Positions 1 through 9,547 of a stretch of 64,000 bases of DNA are shown here, one piece after another; positions within the stretch are counted from its first letter, which is position 1, and each line of letters begins with the position of its first letter. The notes beneath the pieces are model-generated. The model was not told the origin of the DNA. It worked only from the letters and a program-made list of their open reading frames with translations, and did not search any database. This DNA is from Prevotella sp. E9-3 (GTDB taxonomy: Bacteria; Bacteroidota; Bacteroidia; Bacteroidales; Bacteroidaceae): positions 434,001 to 498,000 of the forward strand of contig NZ_CP091786.1 of assembly GCF_022024015.1 (NCBI RefSeq), in the 5' to 3' direction. A program made the translations under genes and the position numbers.

Positions 1-980
1 ACGAGCAGCGTTATGACGAGCTGAAAGCGTTGATGCAGGACATGCCTGAGGTGAAAGTATATGCCGGCGCACGTGCTCTCGACGAGATAGTAGAGGCTGG
101 TCCTATCGATATGGTGCTCACGGCAATGGTGGGCTTTGCCGGACTGAATCCCACTATCCATGCCATCAAGGCCCACAAGACCATCTGTCTGGCCAATAAG
201 GAAACACTGGTTGTTGCAGGCGAACTGATTTGTAAGCTGGCCATTGAGAACAAGGCGGCTATCCTGCCTGTTGACAGTGAACATTCGGCAATCTTCCAGA
301 GTCTGGTGGGGGAAGACCAGAATCCAATCGACAAGATTCTGCTCACGGCTTCAGGTGGTCCTTTCCGTACGAAGTCGATGGAAGAGATAGCACATGTAAC
401 CAAGGCCGATGCTCTTCGTCATCCCACATGGGATATGGGAGCTAAGATTACCATCGATTCTGCTTCGATGATGAACAAGGGCTTTGAGGTGATTGAGGCA
501 AAATGGCTCTTTGGCGTTGAAGCCAGTCAGATTCAGGTGCTTGTTCACCCACAGAGCATTGTGCATTCGGCCGTGCAGTTCATGGATGGAAGTGTGAAGG
601 CACAGCTGGGCGTACCCGATATGCGCCTTCCAATCCAGTATGCCTTCTCGTTCCCCAACAGACTGCCACTTAGCGGTGAACGTCTTGACCTGTTCAAGGC
701 ACAGAAACTGGAGTTCTTTGAACCCGATTTGAACAAATTCCGTTGTCTGGCAATGGCTTATGAGGCTATCGCTCGTGGTGGCAATATGCCCTGTATTGTC
801 AATGCTGCCAACGAGATAGTGAATCGTGCTTTTCTGGAAGACCGCTGCGGATTCCTGCAGATGGGCGATATCATTGCCGAGACAATGGCCAAGGCTACCT
901 TCATTAAGACTCCCACGCTTGACGACTATATGCAGACCGATGCCGAGGCTCGCCGCATAGCCAGTGAGATGTTAGGTTAA
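1..980 (+). CDS. dxr: 1-deoxy-D-xylulose 5-phosphate reductoisomerase (5'-truncated by window edge)
   Basis: The product converts 1-deoxy-D-xylulose 5-phosphate to 2-C-methyl-D-erythritol 4-phosphate with NADPH, the first committed step of the cytoplasmic MEP isoprenoid pathway. The frame is already open at the left edge (first full codon at base 3), so part of the N-terminal NADPH-binding domain lies outside; about 325 residues remain of the usual ~390. Visible family signatures are LANKETLV, the metal-site segment PVDSEHSAIFQ, LTASGGPF, HPTWDMG followed by SASMMNKG, VHPQSIVHS and NAANE near the C-terminus. rseP follows after 39 bp on the same strand. Nothing looks broken. Confidence 0.96.
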   Translation, partial: EQRYDELKALMQDMPEVKVYAGARALDEIVEAGPIDMVLTAMVGFAGLNPTIHAIKAHKTICLANKETLVVAGELICKLAIENKAAILPVDSEHSAIFQSLVGEDQNPIDKILLTASGGPFRTKSMEEIAHVTKADALRHPTWDMGAKITIDSASMMNKGFEVIEAKWLFGVEASQIQVLVHPQSIVHSAVQFMDGSVKAQLGVPDMRLPIQYAFSFPNRLPLSGERLDLFKAQKLEFFEPDLNKFRCLAMAYEAIARGGNMPCIVNAANEIVNRAFLEDRCGFLQMGDIIAETMAKATFIKTPTLDDYMQTDAEARRIASEMLG

Positions 981-1019
981 ACTCACCAATAAAATAATAA
1001 TTAATAAATATATAATAAA

Positions 1020-2402
1020 ATGACTGTTTTGATTCAGATTCTTCAATTCGTGCTGGCTTTGGCCCTGCTGGTCTTGCTGCATGAATTCGGACATTTCTTC
1101 TTCTCTAAGCTCTTTGGCGTAAGAGTAGAGAAGTTCTTCCTGTTCTTTGACCTCGGTATTGGTAAGTGGACGGGCAAACTGTTCAGCCATAAGCCAAAGA
1201 ACAGTGATACGGAATACGGTATCGGATGGCTGCCATTAGGCGGTTACTGTAAGATAGCCGGTATGATTGACGAGAGTTTTGATACCGAGCAGATGAAACA
1301 ACCCGAACAGCCTTGGGAGTTCCGTTCCAAGCCTGCATGGCAGCGACTGCTCATCATGATAGGCGGCGTATTGGTGAACTTCCTGTTGGCATTGTTCATC
1401 TATTCTATGATCATGTTCACTTGGGGCGAGAAATATGTAGCACTCCAGGACATGAGCGAGGGTATGTACTTCAATGATGAGGCTATTGAACTGGGTTTCC
1501 AGAATGGTGATATCCTGTTGAGTCATGATGGCATCGACTTCAAGGAGTTTGGTGCTGATATGTATCGTGATATCTCTGAAGCCCATGAGGTGACTGTACT
1601 TCGTGACGGTAAGAAGGTGAGCATCAGTCTGCCTGGCGACTTGAACCTCCTCAACATGCTGAAGAATGAACCGCGTTTCGTTACACCCTATATCCCTGCT
1701 GTTATAGATAGTGTGCTGCCCGCAACTCCTGCCTCTTTGGCTGGTCTTCAGAAAGGCGACCGTATCGTGGCCATTAATGATCATGAGGTGACCAGTTATA
1801 ATGGATTCCTTTTTGAGATAGGCCGACTGCAGGACATGCTTTCAGCAGCCGTTACACCTGACGACAGCATGAAAGTGCGTACAACAACAATTGTATATAC
1901 ACGCGCTGAGGTTACTGACACGGCTTCCGTGGTGCTTACCGCTGATTTAAAACTGGGCTTCTCTCCCACAAATGTGCTGAGTCTTTATGAGCCCACGACT
2001 GTCAACTATAATTTCTTTGAGAGTTTCCCCGCTGGTATTAAGTACGGATGGAACGTGTTGGCAGGCTATGTGAGCGATATGAAATATGTGTTCACAAGCG
2101 ATGGTGCCAAGTCGCTCGGCGGTTTCGGTACTATTGGTAGTCTGTTCCCCCCAATGTGGGACTGGTACGTGTTCTGGAAAATGACTGCTTTCCTCAGCAT
2201 CATTCTCGCTTTCATGAACATCCTGCCTATTCCCGCTCTCGACGGCGGTCATGTCCTGTTCCTCCTTTATGAGATGATTACCCGCCGCAAGCCGTCAGAA
2301 CAGTTCATGATTCGTGCTGAATATTTCGGCTTTGGCCTGATCATTCTGCTCATGGTCGTTGCCAACCTGAACGATGTGCTCAGGTGGATAGGAGTCATGT
2401 AG
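1020..2402 (+). CDS. rseP: Site-2 (RIP) zinc metalloprotease RseP
   Basis: An inner-membrane M50 protease that cuts transmembrane segments of anti-sigma factors and related proteins. The 460-residue length is normal. The zinc-binding HEFGH motif lies in the first membrane helix (about residues 22-26). A PDZ-like region follows in the middle (LPATPASLAGLQKGDRI). The second metal-site segment, NILPIPALDGGH, is near the C-terminus, followed by a last hydrophobic helix. It sits 39 bp after dxr and is probably co-transcribed with it. Its last 8 bases overlap the end of the convergent comEC gene. Confidence 0.95.
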   Translation: MTVLIQILQFVLALALLVLLHEFGHFFFSKLFGVRVEKFFLFFDLGIGKWTGKLFSHKPKNSDTEYGIGWLPLGGYCKIAGMIDESFDTEQMKQPEQPWEFRSKPAWQRLLIMIGGVLVNFLLALFIYSMIMFTWGEKYVALQDMSEGMYFNDEAIELGFQNGDILLSHDGIDFKEFGADMYRDISEAHEVTVLRDGKKVSISLPGDLNLLNMLKNEPRFVTPYIPAVIDSVLPATPASLAGLQKGDRIVAINDHEVTSYNGFLFEIGRLQDMLSAAVTPDDSMKVRTTTIVYTRAEVTDTASVVLTADLKLGFSPTNVLSLYEPTTVNYNFFESFPAGIKYGWNVLAGYVSDMKYVFTSDGAKSLGGFGTIGSLFPPMWDWYVFWKMTAFLSIILAFMNILPIPALDGGHVLFLLYEMITRRKPSEQFMIRAEYFGFGLIILLMVVANLNDVLRWIGVM

Positions 2403-3906
2403 CAGGCAACGAGGCTGAATCATCCCAGCGTATGGCAGCATACTGGGAGCGTCTCCCTTTCCATACGTTGATGATTCCAATGATGCAGGCAATCGTGAAA
2501 TAACATGAAATAACCTGAAGAACCGATGGGTGCAGGCCTTCAATACTGGCCAGCGGCCATCGGTTCATTTTTGTCAGTATGTCGTTCAATATGCCTACAG
2601 TACCGATCACCGCACTACTTAATGGCTGCCAGGGTACTATGAGCATGAACAGACTTCCATAGAGAATGATATAGGCCACGGGGAGTACGATGAGATTGGT
2701 AAGCAGGAAATAAGTAGAGAACCGGCCGAAATAGAATGCTATCAAGGGTGCTACTCCTATTTGGGCGGCTATGGACACACGAAACAGAGCACCAATCGTT
2801 TCTTTTGACTTTCTGAAAACTCTTTCTTTGAATCCCCATTCCGTTCTTTCTACCATGATTTCTTTTTCCCCTTTTAATAGCGGTGCTATTATCAGGATGC
2901 TCAGCACTGCCATGTAGGAGAGCTGGAAACCGACGTCGTAGAGTACGTGCGGGTTTATGCCAAGGGTGATGATGGCTGAAAGACAAAGCAGATTCAAAGA
3001 TGCCTGTGTGCGGAATCCTACTGAGAATATGGCGAAGAGACTGATCATTAATGCGGCACGGACAATACTGGTGGAAAAACCAGTGAGCATGGCAAAGGAC
3101 CAGATGGCAGTAACCAACAGCGATTGTGACCAGATACAATGTCGCCTCCTTCGGCTTAGGGTAAGCATTGACAATAGCATATAGAGAATGCCAAGGTGCA
3201 TACCGCTCAATGCCAGGATGTGTGAGGCTCCCGTCACCGAGTAGGTGTTTCGGAGGTCTTTCGATAGGGAAGACTTGTCGCCAAGTGTCATCGCTGCCAG
3301 CACAGCATATTGGTCGTTGACAGCTCCTAATAAACGGTAGCGCTCTAATAGCTTGTGGCGGATGCGAAGACTCACAATGCGTGCACGGCTGAAGGCAGAC
3401 AGCCCGTCTGTAGATACATTGGCACGTTGCCAATGGTGGGCACCTACATAGAACAAACCGGAAAACTCCTCGATTTCCATTTGTATGCCATCGCCTGGTT
3501 GCAGCTTCTCGCTACGCTCGTCTTTCGCAATATAGCATTTTATTTCCTGACCGTTCTCAGTCAGGATGATGTCGAAAGCAAAAGTCTTGGGCTTCTCTGA
3601 TTTCTCGGAGGCAATGATGCCCGAACTTACCGCAGTGTTTGGAAAAAGTGCATCGGAATGGTTCTTGTGCTGATAGTAAATAGCATTGAAACATCCTGTG
3701 GTGATAGTGATGGTATAGAGTAAGGCTGATTGAGTTCTTGGGTACTTGTCGGCAACGATTGTGAAGAAGAGCAGGATAAAAAACAGAATAGGCCAGAGGA
3801 ATAGCGGAAGGTGCTGAAGGGGTAATGAAAAACCTGCCATAATGCCAAGTATCAGACAAATGGCAATAGGCAGGAGTGGAGTATTTCTGATAAGAGAGAT
3901 TCCCAT
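2395..3906 (-). CDS. comEC: ComEC/Rec2-family DNA-uptake channel protein
   Basis: A polytopic membrane protein of the ComEC/Rec2 family, which forms the inner-membrane channel for single-stranded DNA during natural transformation. The 503 residues hold N-terminal membrane helices, a soluble DUF4131/OB-like region (about 100-180) and the competence domain with GASHILALSGMHLGIL and many helices. The C-terminal metallo-beta-lactamase domain of longer homologues is absent; from general knowledge, shorter forms are common in Bacteroidota, so this need not be a truncation. It starts 2 bp after the stop of the HAD gene, forming a likely two-gene operon. Whether this organism is competent cannot be judged here. 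Confidence 0.88.
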   Translation of the reverse strand: MGISLIRNTPLLPIAICLILGIMAGFSLPLQHLPLFLWPILFFILLFFTIVADKYPRTQSALLYTITITTGCFNAIYYQHKNHSDALFPNTAVSSGIIASEKSEKPKTFAFDIILTENGQEIKCYIAKDERSEKLQPGDGIQMEIEEFSGLFYVGAHHWQRANVSTDGLSAFSRARIVSLRIRHKLLERYRLLGAVNDQYAVLAAMTLGDKSSLSKDLRNTYSVTGASHILALSGMHLGILYMLLSMLTLSRRRRHCIWSQSLLVTAIWSFAMLTGFSTSIVRAALMISLFAIFSVGFRTQASLNLLCLSAIITLGINPHVLYDVGFQLSYMAVLSILIIAPLLKGEKEIMVERTEWGFKERVFRKSKETIGALFRVSIAAQIGVAPLIAFYFGRFSTYFLLTNLIVLPVAYIILYGSLFMLIVPWQPLSSAVIGTVGILNDILTKMNRWPLASIEGLHPSVLQVISCYFTIACIIGIINVWKGRRSQYAAIRWDDSASLPAT

Positions 3907-3908
3907 TT

Positions 3909-4601
3909 CTACTCGGAGACAATCTGGAGCAGTTCGCTGAAGTGGCTGATTTCTGTTAAACCTTCGTGTTGGATTTTTTCTGCATGTTCCAGTTGCCAGG
4001 TAACATGGAAGGGGATATAAACAGCCCTACAACCGATAGCCAGTGCTGGCGCTATATCGCTCTTCATGGAATTGCCGATCATGGTTATCTGCTCAGGCTC
4101 GGTGCGCAAATGATGGCAGAGAGCAGTAAACTCACGTTCGGTCTTGTCGCTGGTTATCTCGACATGTTCAAAATACCGGCTCAGCCCAGAACGCTGCAAC
4201 TTGTGCTCTTGGTCAAGCAGTTCTCCCTTGGTGAATACTGCCATGTGCCAGCCTTGCTGATGAAGCGTCTTCAAGGTGTCTTCTACCTCAGGGAGTGGGG
4301 TAGCAGGCAGTTCTTGCAGGGTGTAGCATTCCTGTTGGAGCCATGCCAGTTTGTGACCAGACAGTTCGTGGTTTGAAACACGTAAAGCGGTCTCTATCAT
4401 GGAAAGGGTGAAAGCCTTTGTGCCGTATCCCAATAAAGGCATGTTCTTTTGCTCTGTGGCAAAGAGTTGCTTAGCAGCCGTATCACGATCTACCCAAGGC
4501 TCCAGTAGCGTGTAGAGTTCCTGCATCACTCGCTCAAAGTGACCTTGGCAGTCCCAAAGGGTGTCATCGGCATCGAAGATTAACCATTCTTTTTCTTTCA
4601 T
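3909..4601 (-). CDS. HAD-superfamily hydrolase (YjjG/PgpP-like phosphatase)
   Basis: A soluble phosphatase-type HAD protein of 230 residues. Motif I is FDADDTLWD at residues 8-16 (nucleophile Asp and the Asp two positions on). Motif II is VFTKGE, and the motif III/IV region has a Lys in SDKTEREF followed by MIGNSMKSDIAPA. The helical cap lies between motifs I and II. The substrate cannot be told from sequence; a nucleotide or phosphosugar phosphatase is likely. It lies just upstream of comEC with 2 bp between them. Confidence 0.88.
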   Translation of the reverse strand: MKEKEWLIFDADDTLWDCQGHFERVMQELYTLLEPWVDRDTAAKQLFATEQKNMPLLGYGTKAFTLSMIETALRVSNHELSGHKLAWLQQECYTLQELPATPLPEVEDTLKTLHQQGWHMAVFTKGELLDQEHKLQRSGLSRYFEHVEITSDKTEREFTALCHHLRTEPEQITMIGNSMKSDIAPALAIGCRAVYIPFHVTWQLEHAEKIQHEGLTEISHFSELLQIVSE

Positions 4602-4616
4602 TTCAGTCTTGAAGGG

Positions 4617-5621
4617 TTAATCGGTTGTCTTCTGAGTCTTTGTGGCAACTACCGAGAGAAGCATAGAGAGCACAAGGATACCGAAGATGATGAGCAGGCT
4701 GAGTGCAGTGGGTACCTCAATATGAGGAATGTTGAGATTGAGGCCAACCCATTCTCCAATGCCATTGATATATTCGTTCATGGCCAGCAGCATCTTGATA
4801 CCTACGAAGATGAGAATGATGCCTAGTCCGTATTTCAGGTATTTGAAATACTTGGCTACGGCAGCCAAGGCAAAATATAGCGCACGAAGACCAAGAATAG
4901 CAAAGATGTTGGAGGTGAGTACGATGAACGGATCGCGAGAAACAGAGAATACAGCGGGAATACTATCTACGGCAAAGGCTACGTCGGTGGTCTCGATGAC
5001 TAAAAGTGTGATGAACAGGGGGGTAGCCAACCGCTTGCCGTTCTCAGCAATAAAGAACTTGTCGCCATGCATCTTGTCGGTGACAGGAAATAGCTTTTTG
5101 AACCATCTCACGATAATGTTTTTCGATGGGTCGGCAGCCTGCTCGTCATTATGGTTGAACATCTTTCCGCCTGTGTAGAGCAGGAACAGACCGAAAAGCC
5201 CCAATACCCATTCAAAACGTTCTACCATTGCGGCACCGGCAAAGATGAATATACTACGAAGAACCAAAGCGCCGAAAATGCCCCAGAACAACACTTCGTG
5301 CTGATATTTGCGTTCAACGCCAAAGAAGGAGAATAGCATTAGGAAAACAAAGAGGTTGTCCATAGATAAGGATTTCTCTATCAGATAGCCTGCTAAAAAC
5401 TCCATTGCCTTTTCGTGAGCATCACCAGGATAGAAAAGGTATATGCCAGCACAAAAGACCATTGACACACCTATCCATACGGCGGTCATCTTCAATGCTT
5501 CTTTCACGCTCACCTCATGTTCGCCTTTCTTGCCGAACATCTTCAGGTCGGCAATGAGCATGATGAATACTAAAACATAAAATACAATCCATGCCCAAAG
5601 GGGCAGTCCCATTAAATCCAT
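4617..5621 (-). CDS. TerC/Alx-family integral membrane protein
   Basis: A 334-residue polytopic membrane protein of the TerC/Alx family, associated with tellurite resistance, manganese export or alkaline response in other bacteria; its role here is not proven. Signatures are ADLKMFG near the N-terminus, FVFLMLFSFFGV, and DVAFAVDSIPAVFSVSRDPF, whose acidic residues inside membrane segments are typical of the family. Its own promoter-like element lies at 5647-5654 (minus strand). The HAD and comEC genes follow downstream with short gaps and could be co-transcribed. Confidence 0.9.
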   Translation of the reverse strand: MDLMGLPLWAWIVFYVLVFIMLIADLKMFGKKGEHEVSVKEALKMTAVWIGVSMVFCAGIYLFYPGDAHEKAMEFLAGYLIEKSLSMDNLFVFLMLFSFFGVERKYQHEVLFWGIFGALVLRSIFIFAGAAMVERFEWVLGLFGLFLLYTGGKMFNHNDEQAADPSKNIIVRWFKKLFPVTDKMHGDKFFIAENGKRLATPLFITLLVIETTDVAFAVDSIPAVFSVSRDPFIVLTSNIFAILGLRALYFALAAVAKYFKYLKYGLGIILIFVGIKMLLAMNEYINGIGEWVGLNLNIPHIEVPTALSLLIIFGILVLSMLLSVVATKTQKTTD

Positions 5622-5646
5622 AATAGTTTTTTCTTTTTTACCGTTG

Positions 5647-5654
5647 CAAAGGTA
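5647..5654 (-). promoter_or_regulatory. Bacteroidota -7 promoter element for the TerC-like gene
   Basis: On the minus strand the sequence reads TACCTTTG, matching the TAnnTTTG consensus, 25 bp before the start codon at 5621. No clear -33 TTTG lies about 20 bp upstream, so the call rests on the -7 match and its position. Confidence 0.5.
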
Positions 5655-5717
5655 AGGAATTTATGTGTAACATGGATGAATTTGAACATAAATTACTCCC
5701 ATTTGCGCATAAAATTG

Positions 5718-5725
5718 TATATTTG
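5718..5725 (+). promoter_or_regulatory. Bacteroidota -7 promoter element for the RNA methyltransferase gene
   Basis: TATATTTG matches TAnnTTTG and lies 26 bp before the start codon at 5752. With the minus-strand element at 5647-5654 it makes the 130-bp gap 5622-5751 a divergent promoter region. A TTTG at 5702 is too close to be a canonical -33 box. Confidence 0.5.
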
Positions 5726-5751
5726 CAAACTAAAAGCGTTTACTGAATAAA

Positions 5752-6567
5752 ATGAACGATTTGATCATAACAAGTGCAAAGAATCCAAAGATAAAATATT
5801 TGCTGGAATTACAGCAGAAATCTTCAGAACGCCGCAAATCAGGCTTGTTTGTTGTGGAAGGCCGGCGCGAACTGGAACATTGCGTTTCAGCTGGATATAT
5901 GGTGGAAAGCCTCTTTGTCAGTGAAGAGTTGAAAGCTGACGGTAGTGATATTCTTGCCATACAGGCATCCAATGGCGGGGCGTTAAACCGTACTTCGGTC
6001 TATACGCTTAGTGCTTCGGTTTATGAAAAGGTGGCCTATCGTGGTTCCACTGAAGGCGTTATTGCTATTGTAAAGGCAAAGAGTCACCGGCTGGAAGACC
6101 TACACTTAAAGGAAAATCCATTGATAGTAGTACTGGAAAGTGTTGAAAAACCAGGTAATTTAGGAGCTGTGTTGCGGTCGGCCGATGCTGCACAGGCCGA
6201 TGCCGTTATTGTGTGCGATCCCCTTACCGATTTGTATAATCCCAATCTGATACGTTCGTCGATAGGCGCTATCTTTACAGTACCTACAGTTGCTTGTACA
6301 TCGGAGGACTGTATTGCTTTCTTTAAGAAACATGATGTCCAAATTCTTACAGCACAGTTGCAGGATTCCTGCTTGTATTACGATACCCCTATGACGCAGG
6401 GAACGGCTATTGTAATGGGTACTGAATCAACAGGACTTACCGACCAGTGGAGAAAGGCCGCTACCGCCCATATCCGCATACCAATGCTCGGCAGGCTCGA
6501 CTCACTGAATGTGTCGGTATCTGCTGCAATTCTACTTTTTGAGGCCGTGCGTCAGCGGCAATCGTAA
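5752..6567 (+). CDS. TrmH/SpoU-family RNA 2'-O-methyltransferase
   Basis: A SPOUT-class enzyme that methylates ribose 2'-OH groups in rRNA or tRNA using S-adenosylmethionine. The 271 residues hold an N-terminal substrate-binding region (about 1-95, with SGLFVVEGRRELEH) and a C-terminal knotted catalytic domain. Motif 1 is KPGNLGAVLRSADAA, motif 2 is VMGTESTGL, and motif 3 is IPMLGRLDSLNVSVSAAILL. Length and motifs are normal. The exact target base cannot be assigned. It lies between a divergent promoter region and gyrB and appears to be monocistronic. Confidence 0.92.
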   Translation: MNDLIITSAKNPKIKYLLELQQKSSERRKSGLFVVEGRRELEHCVSAGYMVESLFVSEELKADGSDILAIQASNGGALNRTSVYTLSASVYEKVAYRGSTEGVIAIVKAKSHRLEDLHLKENPLIVVLESVEKPGNLGAVLRSADAAQADAVIVCDPLTDLYNPNLIRSSIGAIFTVPTVACTSEDCIAFFKKHDVQILTAQLQDSCLYYDTPMTQGTAIVMGTESTGLTDQWRKAATAHIRIPMLGRLDSLNVSVSAAILLFEAVRQRQS

Positions 6568-6639
6568 TTTATTCTAAAAAAATGCTTATCTGATATCATT
6601 TTATATTATAAATAAGGTGTAAAAGTCGCTTTTTTTTTG

Positions 6640-6647
6640 TAACTTTG
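6640..6647 (+). promoter_or_regulatory. -7 promoter element for gyrB
   Basis: TAACTTTG matches TAnnTTTG, 62 bp before the gyrB start, and follows an oligo-T tract. No TTTG sits at the expected -33 position. The 142-bp gap 6568-6709 otherwise shows only AT-rich sequence. Confidence 0.5.
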
Positions 6648-6709
6648 CACCTTGAAACATAGTCTTGCTTGCAGTTGCAAGAACGATAATTGTACTATTT
6701 TAAAGAAAA

Positions 6710-8677
6710 ATGGCAGAAGAACTGAACCAAACAGAAAACTATTCCGCGAGTAATATTCAAGTACTCGAGGGTTTGGAGGCCGTGCGCAAGCGCCCAGCTA
6801 TGTACATCGGCGATATTAGTGAAAAAGGACTACATCACTTGGTGAATGAAACAGTCGATAACTCTATCGACGAAGCAATGGCGGGCTACTGTACTCACAT
6901 TGAAGTAACAATCAATGAAGATAATTCTATCACCGTGCAGGATAACGGTCGTGGTATTCCTGTTGACGAGCACGAGAAGATGCATAAGTCGGCCCTTGAG
7001 GTGGTAATGACTGTGCTGCATGCCGGTGGTAAGTTCGATAAAGGCTCCTATAAAGTGTCTGGCGGTCTGCACGGTGTGGGTGTGAGCTGTGTGAATGCTC
7101 TTTCTACTCACATGATGTCGCAGGTGTTCCGTAACGGCCATATCTATCAGCAGGAATATGAAAAGGGAAAGCCCCTTTACGATGTGAAAATTGTTGGTGA
7201 TACCGACAAGACCGGTACCCGGCAGCAGTTCTGGCCTGATGGTAGTATCTTTACAACGACTGAGTATAAGTATGATATTATTGCCAAGCGTATGCGCGAA
7301 CTGGCATATCTGAATGCTGGTATCACCATTACACTGACCGACCTTCGTCCTGATGAGGAAGGAAATTTGCGTCAGCCTGAGGTGTTCCACGCTAAAGAAG
7401 GCCTGAAAGAGTTCGTGCGCTACGTGGACCGTCACCGTACTTCAATCATTGGCGATCCTATCTGTCTGAAAACAGAAAAGGATGGTGTGCCCATTGAAGT
7501 GGCTCTGCTCTATAATAGCGACTATTCTGAAAATATTCACTCTTACGTCAATAATATCAATACTATTGAGGGTGGTACTCACTTGACGGGTTTCCGCATT
7601 GCCTTGGCTCGTGCTTTGAAAAAGTATGCCGATGAAGACGATCAGTTGCGCAAGCAGATTGATAAGGCTAAGATTGAGGTGGCACAGGACGACTTCCGTG
7701 AAGGTCTGACTGCTATTATCTCAGTGAAAGTGGCTGAGCCTCAGTTTGAAGGACAGACCAAGACAAAGCTGGGTAATAGTGAGGTGAACGGTGCTGTTCA
7801 GAAAGCTGTGGGTGAGGCAATGACCAACTTCCTTGAGGAACACCCGAAAGAAGCACGCACTATCTGTGAGAAGGTGATTCTGGCCGCTACTGCACGTATT
7901 GCAGCCCGAAAGGCTCGTGAGAGTGTGCAGCGTAAGAATCCCATGACGGGTGGCGGACTACCCGGTAAACTGGCTGACTGTTCAAACCGCGATCCAAAGA
8001 GTTGTGAGATTTTCCTCGTCGAGGGTGACTCGGCAGGTGGTTCAGCCAAGCAGGGCCGTGACCGTCATTTCCAGGCAATTCTTCCTTTGCGCGGTAAGAT
8101 TCTGAATGTTGAGAAAGTTCAGTGGCATCGTGTGTTTGAGGCCGAGTCTGTGATGAATATCATCCAGTCTATCGGTGTGCGTTTCGGTGTTGATGGTGAG
8201 GATTCTAAGGATGCAAATATTGATAAGCTTCGCTACGATAAGATTATCATCATGACCGATGCCGACGTCGATGGTTCTCACATCGACACACTGATTATGA
8301 CGCTCTTCTATCGCTTTATGCCTCAGGTTATTCAGGGTGGTCACCTCTATATTGCTACTCCTCCTCTTTATAAGTGTACTTACAAGAAAAATTCAGAGTA
8401 CTGCTATACCGATCAGCAGCGTCAGGCATTTATTGATAATTATGCTGCTGGCGATGAGCGTAATGTACATACACAGCGATACAAAGGTCTGGGTGAGATG
8501 AACCCCGAGCAGTTGTGGGAAACAACCATGAATCCCGAGAACCGCTTGCTGAAGCAGGTAACTATCGAGAATGCTGCTGAGGCCGATGAAATCTTCTCTA
8601 TGCTGATGGGCGATGATGTGGAACCGCGTCGTGAGTTCATTGAGAAGAACGCTACCTACGCTAATATTGACGCGTAA
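6710..8677 (+). CDS. gyrB: DNA gyrase subunit B
   Basis: The ATPase subunit of DNA gyrase (A2B2), which introduces negative supercoils. The 655-residue length is normal. The GHKL ATPase part shows VDNSIDEA, VQDNGRGIPV and GGLHGVGVSCVNALS. The TOPRIM part shows VEGDSAGGSAKQGRDR and MTDADVDGSHI. The C-terminal signature is RYKGLGEMNPEQLWETTM. TopoIV ParE is the main alternative, but the QGRDR sequence, the overall length and the C-terminal end favour GyrB. tcdA follows after 33 bp without a visible promoter and may be co-transcribed. Confidence 0.95.
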   Translation: MAEELNQTENYSASNIQVLEGLEAVRKRPAMYIGDISEKGLHHLVNETVDNSIDEAMAGYCTHIEVTINEDNSITVQDNGRGIPVDEHEKMHKSALEVVMTVLHAGGKFDKGSYKVSGGLHGVGVSCVNALSTHMMSQVFRNGHIYQQEYEKGKPLYDVKIVGDTDKTGTRQQFWPDGSIFTTTEYKYDIIAKRMRELAYLNAGITITLTDLRPDEEGNLRQPEVFHAKEGLKEFVRYVDRHRTSIIGDPICLKTEKDGVPIEVALLYNSDYSENIHSYVNNINTIEGGTHLTGFRIALARALKKYADEDDQLRKQIDKAKIEVAQDDFREGLTAIISVKVAEPQFEGQTKTKLGNSEVNGAVQKAVGEAMTNFLEEHPKEARTICEKVILAATARIAARKARESVQRKNPMTGGGLPGKLADCSNRDPKSCEIFLVEGDSAGGSAKQGRDRHFQAILPLRGKILNVEKVQWHRVFEAESVMNIIQSIGVRFGVDGEDSKDANIDKLRYDKIIIMTDADVDGSHIDTLIMTLFYRFMPQVIQGGHLYIATPPLYKCTYKKNSEYCYTDQQRQAFIDNYAAGDERNVHTQRYKGLGEMNPEQLWETTMNPENRLLKQVTIENAAEADEIFSMLMGDDVEPRREFIEKNATYANIDA

Positions 8678-8710
8678 AGAAGTATTTTATTGCGTTCGTA
8701 AAAGCATGTT

Positions 8711-9523
8711 ATGGCTTCAATAGAACAAGCTATCTTCAGACGGTCGGAATTGTTGTTGGGAGGCGATGCCATGAGTCAGATGGCCGCCAAGCGGGTGATA
8801 ATCTTTGGCGTGGGGGGCGTAGGCTCCTGGTGCGCTGAAAGTCTGATTCGTTCAGGTATTCGCCAGCTAACCATCGTCGATTCCGACCGTGTTTGTATCA
8901 CAAATATCAACCGACAGCTGATGGCCACTACGAAAACGGTGGGCAAGGTGAAGGTTGAAGTACTTCGTGAGCGATTGCTCACGATCAATCCCCAAGCAGA
9001 AATTACAGCACTTCAGAAAATTTTCAATGAGGAAACGGCTGAGAGTTTTGATATAGGCAGTTACGACTATATCATTGATGCTATCGATTCGTTGAAAGAC
9101 AAAGCGTTGCTCATTCTGATGGCTACTCAGACGAATGCTTGTTTCATTTCGTCAATGGGTGCTGCTTTGAAATTGGATCCCACTCGTATTAAGGTGGCAG
9201 AGTTCTGGAAAGTGAAGGGTGATCCTCTGGCGCGTGCACTTCGTAAGCGTTTCAAGCGTGACGGACAATATCCGAAACGTAAGTTTCAGTGTGTTTATTC
9301 TGATGAATTGTTGCAGAATAAAGGCGTGAATGCTACTTGCGGTACTGAACAGTGTATGTGTCCGAAGGCTCAGAACGGACCTGGCGACCCTTCACTGCTG
9401 AACCATGAGTGGTGCTCGTCGAAAGCACAGATAAACGGTACGTTGGCCCATATTACCGCCATCTTCGGTTTTATGCTAGCCGGTATTGTGGTACAGCATG
9501 CCATTGCCAATCCTGACGCTTAG
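8711..9523 (+). CDS. tcdA: tRNA threonylcarbamoyladenosine dehydratase (ThiF/E1-like)
   Basis: An ATP-dependent E1-like enzyme that cyclises t6A37 in tRNA to the hydantoin form ct6A. The 270 residues have the Rossmann ATP-binding segment VIIFGVGGVGSWCAESLIRSG (residues about 30-50), the D-x-N-x-N-R-Q element in CITNINRQLMATT, and the family's IDAIDSLKDKALL and SMGAALKLDPTRIKV. A late Cys cluster (CGTEQCMCPKAQ) is notable; ThiF relatives bind zinc through such cysteines, though TcdA usually does not. It starts 33 bp after gyrB. Confidence 0.92.
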   Translation: MASIEQAIFRRSELLLGGDAMSQMAAKRVIIFGVGGVGSWCAESLIRSGIRQLTIVDSDRVCITNINRQLMATTKTVGKVKVEVLRERLLTINPQAEITALQKIFNEETAESFDIGSYDYIIDAIDSLKDKALLILMATQTNACFISSMGAALKLDPTRIKVAEFWKVKGDPLARALRKRFKRDGQYPKRKFQCVYSDELLQNKGVNATCGTEQCMCPKAQNGPGDPSLLNHEWCSSKAQINGTLAHITAIFGFMLAGIVVQHAIANPDA

Positions 9524-9547
9524 TTTTTCATATAGTTTTTTCTGGTT

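Noticed and set aside
2395..3906. comEC as a truncated or broken gene because the beta-lactamase-like domain is missing
   Set aside because: The frame is intact and shorter ComEC forms are common in this phylum.
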